DNA of 64,000 nucleotides from positions 18,161,888 to 18,225,887 of the forward strand of contig OY986966.1 of assembly GCA_963920575.1 (NCBI GenBank). The letters run 5' to 3'. Shown here in pieces: positions 10,408-20,063 of the stretch; position 1 is the first letter of the stretch, and each line of letters starts with the position of its first letter. This stretch comes from Narthecium ossifragum (taxonomy: Eukaryota; Streptophyta; Magnoliopsida; Dioscoreales; Nartheciaceae). A model generated the notes under the pieces. It made no database searches. It was not told the DNA's origin and saw nothing but the letters and a program-made list of their open reading frames with translations. Made by a program: the position numbers and the translations under genes.

Positions 10408-11774
10408 TGTGTTACCGAGGAAAATACTCGAGTATCAATTGGGGGATATCTGTCGTCGAGACTGACACATGGCACCCATCTAGTAGGCCACAATCAGCGT
10501 ACCCACGACACCGTACAGGTATGACACGTGGACGAATCGATGTCGACGCTAATGGAACCTCCACATATAGGACCACACGGAAGCAGAGTCGTCGACCAAT
10601 TAAGGAAGGCATGCATTAAATGCCTCTCGACATTCGAGTTCAAACGTCATCATCACACCGCCTTCACCATTATAGCGAAGCGATTTGATAGAGTGTTAAC
10701 TAAGGCATACAGTCACCCTATCACGCCACGGCAGACAAGTCATGTGCGACACCAATGTCGAGCTACCTCGAGAAGGATGTCGAGATTGATATGGAGATCC
10801 CGAGGCTAAAGCACAACAAAGTCACATGACCTCGAGATCGAAGCAATATATAGAGTCCCGAAGTCGAGAACCGAGTAACCTCGAGGTTGAAAACTCAAGA
10901 TGACATATAAACCGAGTAACCCCGAGGTCAAGACTCGAGATGATATATAAACCAAGTAACCCTTGGGTCGAGGTACGAAGCCAAGTAGATGAGGTGACTG
11001 AGAGGTCGAGGTGACCCAAGGTCGAGATGACTAGAAGGAGTATGATCCTCACCACGATCCCATGATGTATAAAATCTCCTAATACAAAGGCGTGGGAGGC
11101 GGAGCGAGAAAACAGAGAAACGGTTATCTTTGGGCAATGTGGCGAGATGGCAACGGGATCCGACCCATTATGAACCACGAATGATCATGGGTGGTTGGTC
11201 GTGGATGATTGCTAGCAACAACCACACGGAGGCGGCAGGCGGAAGTATAAAAGGTGGAAGATGAAGCAGAAGAGCCCCCCCCCCCCTCCCCGACACATCC
11301 AAACTTCTACGACTACTTTTCTAGCTTTAGCTACTGTAATTTTCTACTAGCTTGTACTCGTAGGATCTTTCATCGGAGCTGTAAATCCCCGTTGTTGTTC
11401 AATGAAAGTAAGTAATTAGTTTTTATCTGCTTTATTACTTACTTGTCTTTTATTTAGGAGTAACATTTAAACCCTAGAAGTAGCACAAACACTTCTTAGG
11501 AGTAGATTAGTAACGCAACCGTCCTTAGGAGTAAGCTACCATTCAATTTAGGAGTAGAGTAACATGGTGATAGCAATCGTCCTGTTCTTAGACACCCTCA
11601 TAAAAGAAAACCACAAATATCCGTATTTCCATTAGACTTAAGTTTTACACAAAGTCCTCTTAATTGAGGCACAACTGAACTCACACACTCTTTTGATCAT
11701 CCTTGCGTGATGGTTGGCACACGTCACGTGTCAGGCGACCACATATCCATCCCAGGTATAATTTTTGAACAACA
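10408..11774 (+). repeat. 3' LTR of the left Tat element
   Basis: Begins TGTGTTACCGAGGAAAATAC just after a GGGGGC purine tract and ends TTTTTGAACAACA. It aligns end to end (inverted) with 38866-41199 once the MULE there is removed. Three degenerate units of about 43 bp (CCGAGTAACC...GAGGT...ATGATATATAA) lie at 10865-10990. A run of 12 C is at 11275-11286, and repeated GGAGTAG / CTAGAAGTAG words lie at 11460-11570. No ORF of note. Confidence 0.8.
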
Positions 11775-11947
11775 ATATAATGACAAATTTCACCAAACCC
11801 CAAAACCGTATCTCCTCCGTAATAACTAACATGTTGAAATAACTAATTAAAATTGAACTCATTGACATCCAAGTAATCATCTGCAGCTCGATATCCCCAT
11901 GAACATGTCTTCTTCAGTAAATCTAAGGTTTCGAAGGTGGGAATTTT

Positions 11948-12004
11948 TCACCCAATCACAGAGACCCCGGTCATTAACATGTCCTCCTCCAAAGCTTCAG
12001 TTTC
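11948..12004 (-). other. Possible terminal exon of an unknown gene
   Basis: On the minus strand a pyrimidine-poor but consensus acceptor (TTTGTATGCAG) is followed by 19 codons including the stop: ETEALEEDMLMTGVSVIG. No upstream exon is recognised before the defensin-like gene. It may be a relic or chance. Family not recognised. Confidence 0.2.
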
Positions 12005-12218
12005 CTGCATACAAATCTGATCAGAGACGCAGTAAATGCTGATATCGATGCATGTCATATATCGATTTACTACTACGTGTGTGGATCCGACTCATTTAAG
12101 ACTTGCTGTAAATACTGATCCTAGAATATATATATAATCCCAAAAATATGCTAACGTGTAGGAAATCCGGGGAAATTTTGGCTGGTTTAATTTCATAGAA
12201 TCTTACCCTTCTATGTTG

Positions 12219-12460
12219 AGCTATCCATATTTGTCAACAGGTAATTAATACCATGTATGTCTACAATATGTAATCCCGTAATCACCTCAGAAGATTCCTC
12301 TCTTGCATATTTGTCCCACAAATAAATGCCATATTTTTTTAGCTATTTATTTTTGTTAACAGGCAATTAATATCATATATGCATATCATATGCCATAATC
12401 AACTCTATAGATTTTATCTTCTTTCCCTGCGAGGCTGCAACGTGGGAAACTTTTAGACAC
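12219..12460 (+). promoter_or_regulatory. Upstream region of the defensin-like gene with a 122-bp tandem duplication
   Basis: Two diverged copies start at 12219 (AGCTATCCATATTTGTCAAC) and 12341 (AGCTATTTATTTTTGTTAAC). Each is followed by AGG(T/C)AATTAATA and CATATG-like words at a constant 122-bp offset. The block ends directly upstream of the TATA box, so it lies in the proximal promoter. Confidence 0.55.
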
Positions 12461-12468
12461 TATAAATA
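12461..12468 (+). promoter_or_regulatory. TATA box of the defensin-like gene
   Basis: TATAAATA lies 62 bp upstream of the start codon, leaving room for a short leader with a start site near 12490-12495. Context (CAC before, CC after) is typical for plant TATA boxes. Confidence 0.6.
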
Positions 12469-12529
12469 CCAATGCTCTAGTGATGATTAGATACACATCA
12501 GTAGAGAATTAGAAGACAGTTCTACGCCC

Positions 12530-12886
12530 ATGGCCATGACCACAAAAGCCTGTGTCGCCATGCTTCTCATGATGTGCTTGCTTGTGAGCACTGCAAGTAA
12601 GTTTTATACACCTTCACGTAAACGTGAATATTATTGATTTAATTTGCATGCATGCATGCATGGCGTTTAGGTTTATTAACTTGTGTACGTGATGTTGTAT
12701 GGATTAGATTATGCTGCTGCCGTGGAATGCTGCCGTGATTACCATGAGTGGGGACCCGGCAACAGTATTCAGCATTGCCTGGGTCCTGCAGACAACGACT
12801 CGTGCAACGTGTGGTGCCAGGATACATGCAGGGGAGGAGAATGCAAAATCCGGAATGGGCTGCACAAGTGCCATTGCTACTGCTGA
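12530..12886 (+). CDS. Defensin-like cysteine-rich secreted peptide, two exons
   Basis: Exon 1 is 12530-12596, intron 12597-12707 (GTAAGT...TTAG), exon 2 is 12708-12886; together 81 residues. The start ATG sits in a good context (CCATGG); a second Met is two codons later. Exon 1 is almost exactly a signal peptide (hydrophobic MLLMMCLLVSTA), and the phase-1 intron near the cleavage site is the classical arrangement for plant defensin-like (DEFL/LCR) genes. The mature part has ten cysteines: adjacent CC, C-x15-C, C-x8-C, then CNVWC and CQDTC, GGEC, and a terminal CHCYC. The C-x3-C and C-x-C pairs fit a cysteine-stabilised alpha-beta fold. Such peptides are secreted to the apoplast in defence or reproductive signalling; which one applies here is not shown. 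It is intact, has a TATA box, a leader and a poly(A) signal, and is the only complete host gene in the window. Confidence 0.85.
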
Positions 12887-12957
12887 TAAATTATTTTGAT
12901 CAGCCTAGCTACTACTTGAATGGTGGAATAATGATTTCCTAAGTACACCTCTTTTTT

Positions 12958-12963
12958 AATAAA
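12958..12963 (+). terminator. Poly(A) signal of the defensin-like gene
   Basis: AATAAA is 72 bp after the stop codon, in an AT-rich context that continues into the TIR at 13012. It is the first such motif downstream. Confidence 0.5.
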
Positions 12964-13155
12964 AAAAATAATATTGCTATCTTCGGTCTTATCTTACTTG
13001 TTTTTATTTTTGGGTAAAAAGGGTTTTGGTACCCCCAATTTTTAAAAATAGGCGATTTGGTAACTCGTAAAATTTGATTCTCAAATTGATACCTCAAAGT
13101 ATTGAAATTACGTTATTTAGTATCAAATCACATACGGCGTCAGTGAAGACTGACG

Positions 13156-13188
13156 AAACCACTCACGTGCATTGTACGTGAGTGGTTT
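13156..13188. other. 13-bp perfect hairpin with G-box-like arms
   Basis: AAACCACTCACGT and its exact complement ACGTGAGTGGTTT are separated by 7 nt (GCATTGT). The arms contain an ACGTG core. It lies just inside the terminal repeat of the MULE. Confidence 0.5.
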
Positions 13189-13324
13189 TTAATCCCTTTG
13201 CCAAAGGAGGAGAGAAACACAGGAGGAGAAGAGAGGTCATTGGAGGAGGAAGAAGAAGAGTGGTTGCGCGCCGGAGGAGGAAGAGGAAGAAGAAGAAGAA
13301 GAAGAAGAGAGGTCGTCGGAGGAT

Positions 13325-13522
13325 GGCTGCTTCCTCGAGCTCCGACTCGTACCCGGTTCTCTCTAAGCCCATACGCCGTCCCAACCGCCACAGCCAAGCT
13401 CTGTTTCCCCGACGGCTGGTCATCCACGTTAGAGGACGAGTTCCCACCGACATGTGTGACGACATGTGCCCACCAAGAGACCTCCTATGGGGAAAACACA
13501 TCCTCTAGACCTTGGATCTATG
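13325..13522 (-). pseudogene. Captured ZAT-type C2H2 zinc-finger gene fragment
   Basis: Minus-strand translation starts HRSKV, stop, RMCFPHRRSLGGHMSSHM. This matches the plant EPF/ZAT zinc finger (HKC.VC...F..GRSLGGHMRSHM) with the first two zinc-ligand cysteines mutated (Cys to Ser and Cys to stop). About 40 codons later, in a shifted frame, comes YGLRENR, the conserved GLREN motif of ZAT4/ZAT9-like proteins. A frameshift and a stop show it is a decayed captured fragment, not a gene. The parent gene would be a nuclear C2H2 transcription factor. Confidence 0.65.
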
Positions 13523-14145
13523 CTTTCTCTCTCGATTAATAAGTTTTTGAGACGAATTATTGGATGACTGGATCTTACAATTGGTTCAGTTTTGCTCTAT
13601 AATTCCACAACACCAGAAAATGATCCATCAGAACCATTGGCTAGCTAGGAATGAGAACAAGCAATGGCTCAGCCAAGCAATTAGGTAGTAAAAAAACACG
13701 AATTAATGAGTGGTCATATGACTATTTGCGTATTCTTTATCTTAATTTGAGTAACCGAGCCAACTGGCTAACCAAAATACAAGGAAAACACACTAAGAGA
13801 TTACTTAATTCAGACCATTATTAAATGCAGGGAGGTTGATTGAGCTTGATCCCTTCTATCAAGCTTAGACTTTAGTTCTAAGAATGCTGATTTATTTACG
13901 TGGTCCAAATCATGTACATTACATAAGCGATCCAATCTGTATTGGGATACCAATTAATTGATCTATTATAACCTTATTATTTGAATATATCGAATCGTGA
14001 TCATATATACAAAACTTTATTCTATTTCTAAATCTAATTTTGAGCCCAAAAATTAATGATATAGCTTGCCTTTTCTAATTTGTTGCCTAATTGAGGATCC
14101 GGTGTTCGCGTCCTGTGTCATATGCAGACCACATCATTAACACCA

Positions 14146-14167
14146 CCCCCCCCCCCCCCCCCCCCCC
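14146..14167. repeat. 22-nt C homopolymer
   Basis: Uninterrupted C run after CACCA. From 13560 to 14145 and from 14168 to 14482 I see only AT-rich non-coding DNA. Confidence 0.9.
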
Positions 14168-14482
14168 TCATTTCAAATAAACTTTATATTAATTGAAAGT
14201 TTGAATGTCTTATCTACACATGAATTTTTTTCACAATAGATAGAAAATACCTTAAATTCTCTCGTCCAATGATATTCTTCGCCAAAAGTTTCACGAAGTC
14301 CTATTCATATACGAATTTTTCAAAATAAAAAGTAAAAAAAGCAACTTCCACTTCAGGTAAAAATTTACTTCCCATTCTCTATACCTATTATCATAATAAT
14401 TGATACTTAATTCTTTTCCTTTTGCCAAGCGGCTAATTAACACCACTTTGAAATAAAAGAGAGAATTTGAATTTACATTTTT

Positions 14483-14985
14483 GGGTGAAGAATATTTTGG
14501 TACCTCCAATTTCCATAAATATGCAATTTGGTACGTCGTAAAATTTGATTTTCGAATTCATACCTCCAAGTATTGAAATCACGTTATTTAATGCCAAATC
14601 GCAAACGCCGTCTGTGTCAGCTGACGGAAACCGACGAGGGAGGTGAGGTGGTGCCGGAGGGATTTGAGGAGACACTGAAGGAGAGGGGGATGATGATAAA
14701 GGGGTGGGTGTCGCAAGTGGCGATACTGAGTCACGTGACGGTGGGGACGTTCTTGACTCACTGCGGGTGGAACTCGGTGCCGGAGGGGATCATGGCCAGG
14801 GTAATGTTGCTGGGGGGTTAACTAACACGTGGCTGGTTTTCTGTCAACCTATATAGACAGGGTCTGTGATTTGGCATTAAATCATGCGGTGTCAGTACTT
14901 GGGGGTATCAATTCGAGAATCAAATTTTACGAGATACCAAATCGTCTATTTTTGAAAGTTGAAGGTACCAAAATACATTTTGCCC
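14483..14985. mobile_element. 503-bp Pack-MULE carrying a glycosyltransferase fragment
   Basis: Terminal inverted repeats of about 150 bp: the left end GGGTGAAGAATATTTTGG pairs with the right end CCAAAATACATTTTGCCC, and inner matches extend through AAATTTGATT.TCGAATT, ATTTAATGCCAAATC and CTGACGGAAA. Flanking 9-mers TACATTTTT (14474-14482) and TATATTTTA (14986-14994) agree at 7 of 9 positions, fitting the Mutator 9-bp TSD. Nearly all sequence between the TIRs is the UGT fragment. Confidence 0.85.
14641..14821 (+). pseudogene. Captured UDP-glycosyltransferase PSPG-box fragment
   Basis: The reading frame gives [28 protein letters not shown] and FLTHCGWNS followed by PEGIMA. This is the plant secondary product glycosyltransferase (PSPG) box of GT1 enzymes, which binds the UDP-sugar. 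Most invariant positions of the first half are kept (Q-V, L-S-H, G-F-x-THCGWNS); the usual W-A-P-Q is WVSQ here. The C-terminal half of the box, including the E-Q sugar-contact end, and the whole N-terminal acceptor domain are absent. It is a fragment carried by the MULE, possibly transcribable but not an enzyme. Parent family resembles UGT72/73-type genes; not resolved. Confidence 0.85.
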
Positions 14986-15600
14986 TATATTTTAAAAATA
15001 TATGAAAAGAGAAACTTTTTTATGGTTCTCGGATCCAACGCAGAATCCGAAGACAATTTGGCATGTGGTCCTCACAATCAATCAGCAGCGATTAATAATT
15101 CAATCGGACGACCGCCAAATGCATACGACCTTTTTTCTTTAGATTGTATTTGGATGGAAGGTTGCACCTAGGATTTGGTAATTAGATTTGGAAGGTTTCT
15201 TTAGTTGTTTAATCTCCCTTTAGCTAGGTCCCCTGCTACTAACAGCTAGAACAGAGGAGAAGTTAACATCTCCTCCTAACTGTGACTAGTTTTTTCTGAA
15301 ACGAAGACTTTATTTGCAAGAAAAATTCAAACTTTGGGTAGCCTAATAAAAGATAGTTAAGTGTCTCCTGGCCGGAGATATAAGGGGATGATTAGATGAA
15401 GATGATGAAATCAAATGATAACTGGTGAGAGCACCAGCAGAATAAATTGAGTATATAAACTAATTGTTATTGAGATATCAAATCCATCTAATCAAAAAAA
15501 TAATACATATAGTTGATTGTTAGAAGATAGGAACCGTTAAGAATGGACGGTTGTAAAGCATCCTTCTCAAGCGTGACGAGTATAGCTCGTTGGGTATCCC
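14986..15600. other. AT-rich intergenic DNA
   Basis: No gene, repeat boundary or RNA recognised. Short open segments lack codon structure. Confidence 0.4.
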
Positions 15601-16365
15601 TCCATATGAGATCAGACGATGGCGAGCGTGCTCGGTGACGCCAAGACATATGGTGCTGGGCAGGAGGGCATGGCGTGCTCGGGGTGCAACATGGGGCGGT
15701 CAGTGGTGCGTGCGGGGGCAAATGGTGTGCGACGCGTAGTTTTTCTGGTGAGGTTTTTCCATCTTAGAAATCAAGGGAGAATGGGTCAGGAGTCCAAAAG
15801 TTACATCTGATTTGATATTTAGTCATGCGGGCATGTTGCAACAAGTCTAGACCGTGTGAAAAAAGATCAAACTTTCCTTTCCCATTTCTTTTCCTTTTTG
15901 TGGCCATTTCTCTCTCCCTCTCCTCTCCAGCCGGCTCACATCACGGCTCACCGCCCATTGCCATCCCTTGCGTCGTCTCTGTCGTCATCCCCGGCGTGCA
16001 GCCACCACCACCATCTCCAACCTCGACAACCCCCGTTCTCCATTAATGCAGACGGAACCCCCCTTTGTAGCCCCCTCTTTCCTTCCCCGGGAAACTACGG
16101 CCACCAATGGCACCTCCTCCCAGTTCCATCGCCACCACGGTCACCCGCTCCTCCTCTCCCCCATTCCGACGCCGTTCCGATCCTCCCGGAGGACCACGAG
16201 TCTTGGCGTCGTGGTCCTTCTAGTCGACGACGACCTCCCCTACCTCCGATGACCGTGACGACGATCCCCGATGCCGTTCCCTGACCCCTTCCCGGTGAGA
16301 TCCGCCGTCGAGTCGGCCTCATTCTTGGCCATGGTCGTCTTCCTCGGTGAGATCTACTATGCTGA
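15601..16365. other. GC-rich, proline/arginine-biased unidentified segment
   Basis: Compositionally distinct (C-rich on plus) with a pyrimidine leader at 15870-15930. Long readings exist on both strands (e.g. 15856-16284 plus and 16409-16095 minus) but are Pro/Ser/Arg-rich without a recognisable domain. It resembles a promoter-proximal exon or a captured gene start. Confidence 0.3.
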
Positions 16366-16369
16366 GCTG

Positions 16370-16690
16370 GTTCAACCGAACCAGCCTCTAGGATCCGATT
16401 AGTCCCCACCCGATCTAGCCTGATGTTGTGTGAGCCAGATTAACCACTTCAGATCCAAGCCCTCAACCAACATGATCTGATGAGACCCAGATTGATTGGA
16501 TCCAGATTCGATTGACCAACCTAGATTGATTCAGGCCCTTAGCTAACATGATCCGATCAGGCCCAGCCTGATCAGACCAGATTCAGCCTGATCCAGTCAA
16601 GGTCGACCCATACCTCAGCCTAACCCCGTAGATTGCAACCCAGATTGAGCCATCAACTCGAATTCGAGCCAGCTCGAGCTAGGTTGAGCT
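16370..16690. repeat. Degenerate CAGATTGATT / GATCAGACC short-word repeat
   Basis: Words such as CCAGATTGATTGGATCC, AGCCTGATCAGACC and AGCCTGATCC recur with irregular spacing. A complementary-strand analogue (CTGATCGG, CTGGATCG, GGATTGG) lies at 56505-56760. Non-coding. Confidence 0.45.
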
Positions 16691-17039
16691 CGAGACTCGT
16701 TACGAGCAAATCAGCTTCTAACTAAAAAGAGAAAACCTGGAAAAGAGAAAATTGGGAAATTTTGAGTAAAAAAATGCTTAATGTGGTAGTGTAATCGTAT
16801 AATTCTCTCTTCTCTCTTTCATGAATGATAGTTTAGCAAGTGGTATTGCAAAATTTTGGAAGATTTCCACATAATATGCTTCAAAAAGAGAAAACTAAAT
16901 TACATAATTCACATAAATTACACAAATTACTGTCCGACTCCCGGTTTCGAGGCTTCACTGTCGATCGCACTCCTGCAAGTCCTCAGCTGCAAGATTGGAC
17001 CTCTCTCTTTTTTACTTTTCTTTTTTTCAGCTTTCTCTT

Positions 17040-17440
17040 TTCGGTCTTTAGACCTTAGATCCGCCGCCTTCATTATTGTTCTTTCCAATTAGTCACTAGG
17101 AATCAATTCCCCATGTCCCTAGGATCCCTCCTATGCCGGTCTTAATCTCCAGCGACCTCAGATCCGTCGGCAATTTTCTCTTTTTTATTTTTCTCATTTC
17201 ACTCTTTAGACCCCATACCGCCGACTTTGTTGCTATTCTCGCCAACCAACCACCGAGAATCAACTCCCCAGGTCCCTAGGATCCCTCCTATGCCGGTCTT
17301 AACCTCCAACGAATTCAGATCCGCTGTCTATGCCGGTCTTAACCTCCTGTGACCTCAGATCCGCTATCAACTTTCTCTTTTTCAATTATCTCTTTTTTAT
17401 TTTTCTCTTTTCGATATTTAGACCTCAGATCTGCCACCTC
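17040..17440 (+). repeat. Tandem repeat, about 160-210-bp units
   Basis: Units start near CTTTAGACC (17045, 17204) and ATTTAGACC (17416). They share GTCCCTAGGATCCC, TCCTATGCCGGTCTTAA and CTCAGATCCG, and TTTTTATTTTTCTC tails. The middle unit has an extra copy of TATGCCGGTCTTAACCTCC. Confidence 0.6.
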
Positions 17441-18026
17441 TGTTGTTATTTCTATATTATATTAGCTTAGAAGCAAGCAGTCACAAAGCTTTGAGTCCTC
17501 CATAGCTCTCGAGCTCTCCCACTTTGATTTTCTAGAATGTAAATTAATGCTAATAACCATAATTACTAGCTTGCCCACTCGATCCAAGCCGTCCATCAAA
17601 CTCATCCTTAAATCTCCACCTTCTATCTTAGCCCCATTCTCTCCCTCCCTCCCCTCCCAGCTTCCACCCCAACGACATTGATCTCTTCCTCCCCAAAGCT
17701 GGTCAGCTGATAGGATCTTGATGACAAGACAAGATTTCCTCTTGCGTGGTGGTTAGATTTCTCCTCTTTTAATAGCAAAGGACACCCCAAAACTCCCAAT
17801 TTATGGCTGGAAGAAGACCCCCACTATTCTCAAGAAACATAGCAAGAAGAAGATACAAAACCCTAACTTCCCTTTTAAATAGTAAATCCTACTCCCAATC
17901 CTAGTGTCCTTGTTCACTCTACTAGAGTCATACGCCACAGACCGACGCCTGACTCGACCATACTCAATCAACTACTAATAAGCAGCAACTACTAATCAAC
18001 TAACTAGCATCCCAACCCATCATCAA

Positions 18027-18640
18027 CTAGACTAACATCCTACTCGAACGACCCCAACACTTCAAGGTAGCGTGGGTTCGGCTTTGGCACCCGGCTGGAA
18101 AGCCGAGTCCTATCGTCCTCCCCACTGATAGACAGGCCTTGTCCTCAAGGTCTAGCGCAGGAAACTGGTGTTGCAGTGCTTCTATTTCTTCCCAAGTTGA
18201 ATCTCCCTTGCATAGAAGAGCCCAGTGTACCAGCGCCTCTGCTACATACCGACACCCTTGCTTCACCCAACGGTACTCCCTAATCTCCTTTGGTTCCTGA
18301 ACCTGCATTCCCTCTTTTGTGTATGGCGGAACCTCCACTGCAATAGGAATCTCTTCTCCAACCCGGCGGTTTAGTAAGGAAACATGAAATACGGGATGTT
18401 CTTTAGCTTCCTCTGGTAAGGCCAATTTATATGCAGCGTATCCTACGCGAGAAATGATCTCGTATGGCTCGAAGAACTGATTTGCAAGCTTCTGGTGTGC
18501 TCATCTGAAGATTGAGCTCTGTCTTTGTGGTTGCAGTTGCAAATACACCAAATCACCTACCTCATACTCCTCCTTCCGCCGCTCAACCTCCAGCGCACCC
18601 TCGAGTACTCGCCGGCCCTCCGGATAGGCTACCAGGTAAG
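18027..18640 (-). pseudogene. Chromovirus integrase C-terminus with chromodomain
   Basis: Minus strand, one frame: EVERRKEEYEVGDLVYLQLQ, then FR-stop-AHQKLANQFFEPYEIISRVG, then HPVFHVSLLNRR, then a chromodomain (IREYRWVKQGCRYVAEALVHW, STWEE, LQHQFPALDLEDK). This is the GPY/F region and chromodomain of a Tekay/Reina-type gypsy element; the chromodomain targets integration to histone-marked chromatin. One TGA at 18503-18501. The 5' side is lost at the G tract and no flanking LTR was identified. Different from the Tekay element at 21465-37726. Confidence 0.75.
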
Positions 18641-18697
18641 CACACTTACCAGGGGGAAGAGGGGTGTACCAGGTAATCGCGCTTACCATGAGGGAAA

Positions 18698-18723
18698 GGG
18701 GGGGGGGGGGGGGGGGGGGGGGT

Positions 18724-18760
<37 letters not shown>

Positions 18761-18788
18761 GGGGGGGGGGGGGGGGGGGGGGGGGGGG
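18698..18788. repeat. 91-nt G tract with two T interruptions
   Basis: G only, except T at 18723 and 18760. It directly abuts the truncated integrase and a palindromic GGTAAGCACACTTACC at 18633-18648. Could be an expanded homopolymer or an assembly or sequencing artefact. Confidence 0.9.
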
Positions 18789-18814
18789 TAAGGAGCTTAC
18801 ATGTCGGACGCCTG

Positions 18815-18945
18815 AGTCTGCCGAGCACAGCCGAGGCCACTGAGCACGCCACCAAGGCCGCCGAGCACGCCGGAGTCCGCCGAGCACACTGCCAGAGTCC
18901 ACCGAGCACGCCGCCGGAGTCCGCCGAGGACGCTTCGTTGGCAGA
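18815..18945 (+). repeat. GCCGAGCACGCC minisatellite
   Basis: Irregular 18-21-bp units built on CCGAGCAC(G/A)C(C/T)G..GGAGTC, about six copies. Non-coding as far as can be judged. Confidence 0.6.
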
Positions 18946-19574
18946 GAAGAGAGGAGAGGGGAGGTGACGGGAGAGGAGATGAGAGACTTAAGGGATTTAG
19001 AGGGTTTATATTAGGTTTTTTTGTTTTCAGATTTTACATTTTTACTAAATGCTTGGCTACAGTGACAAGCAAATAAGTTTTTTTTTGTCACTGAATATTA
19101 TTAATAACAAGAACAAATTTGTTGTCAAATTTTACTCCAGTTGAATTAGCCAATTTTTTTCATCATATTATTTTCGGAAAATTGGTGTTTAGTCCCTTTT
19201 GGAGACTTTATTTGCTGTATAGTCTTCTTGAAAGATTTTAAGCCATTTAGTCCCTTTTTGGACAGCTGTATTTTTTTTATCTCTAAAATACCCTTTATAT
19301 ATTTTTTTAAATGAGAGATGGATGAATAGTTTTGAATTAGGTGGTTGGCATTAAATGGAGTGGTTGGGAATATATACTCCTATTCCCAATACATGGAAGG
19401 CATGCATGCATCCACTTTATGGCTGGATGCATGCATTAATGGGGGCATTAATAGTAAAAAAGGAAATATTGAAAAATAGTTGGTAAATACCAGAAAATAG
19501 GAAAATTACCGGAAAAATGAGAAAAAATGGTAGAAAAGTATAAAAAAATACCAGAAAATATAAAAAAATTGAAT

Positions 19575-20063
19575 TTTTTTTTGATGAAGTAACTACAGTT
19601 TAAGTGTGAAGTAACTACAGTTTTTTTGTAAAGTAATTGCCATTTAAATGACAAGTAACTACCATTATGATGGAAGTAACTACCATCATATTAGAGAAGT
19701 AACTACCATTACAATGCGAAAGTAACTATCATTATACTGGGGAAGTAACTACCCATACTTGATGAAGTAACTACCCATATTTGGAAAAGTAACTACAAGT
19801 ATAATAGGAAGTGACCACCATTGTATTAGGGAAGTAACTACCATTAGAACAAGAAAGTAACTACTAATACTTGGGGGAAGTAAGTACCATTTTTTTGAAA
19901 ATACTTTTAAGATGGTAGTTACTTCCCACTTTAAGTGATAGTCACTTGCCGAAATAAATGGTAGTTACTTCCCAAATGATATTTGGTAGCTACTTCCCTT
20001 ATCTATGAAAGATAGAAGGTGGTTAGATGGTAGTTACTTTCCAATAAAATTGGTAGTAACTTC
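19575..20063. repeat. Array of GAAGTAACTACCAT units, direct then inverted
   Basis: From 19585 to about 19892, roughly 13 units of 20-26 bp with core AAGTAACTACCAT run in plus orientation. From about 19914 the same core appears inverted (ATGGTAGTTACTTCCC), at least five times up to the assembly gap. The two halves could fold into a large imperfect hairpin with its centre near 19905. Confidence 0.8.

Larger units (their letters stand above)
1..11774 (+). mobile_element. 3' portion of a Tat-lineage Ty3/gypsy retrotransposon
   Basis: Plus-strand element cut by the window start. In order: integrase C-terminal end (to 420), a long ORF in the opposite orientation (10209 down to about 430), a purine-rich stretch at 10391-10404 and the 3' LTR (10408-11774). 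A second element of the same family lies inverted at 38866-49513, and the shared layout of pol, antisense ORF and LTR identifies both. In established knowledge, Tat-lineage elements (Ogre, Retand, RIRE2, Grande) often carry extra ORFs between integrase and 3' LTR. This copy is interrupted by a solo LTR plus CACTA (571-5304) and a second solo LTR (7444-9000). Confidence 0.8.
13012..13560. mobile_element. Mutator-like element left end with captured sequence
   Basis: From GGGTAAAAAGGGTTTTGG (13012) about 130 bp match the left terminal repeat of the element at 14483 (GGTACC..CCAATTT, AATTTGATTCTC, ACCTC.AAGTATTGAAAT). The flank 13003-13011 is TTTATTTTT. No inverted partner is found between 13560 and 14480. 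Either the right end is lost, or the right TIR at 14870-14985 closes a larger composite unit. Interior sequence includes an antisense zinc-finger fragment. Confidence 0.6.

Noticed and set aside
12683..12942. Other readings overlapping the defensin-like exon 2
   Set aside because: Only the spliced frame with signal peptide and ten Cys makes sense; the others begin in the intron.
13182..13508. Lys/Arg-rich plus-strand reading downstream of the defensin-like gene
   Set aside because: Shadow of GAGGAAGAAG repeats; the meaningful frame is the antisense zinc-finger fragment.
15856..16284. Protein-coding gene
   Set aside because: Pro/Ser/Arg-biased in several frames on both strands, no motif, no clear splice structure.
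18722..18967. Gly-rich and Pro-rich readings over the G tract
   Set aside because: Produced by the homopolymer in all frames; no codon structure.
19575..20063. CRISPR-like array of 24-bp repeats
   Set aside because: No constant spacer length, units diverged and then inverted; plant nuclear context.
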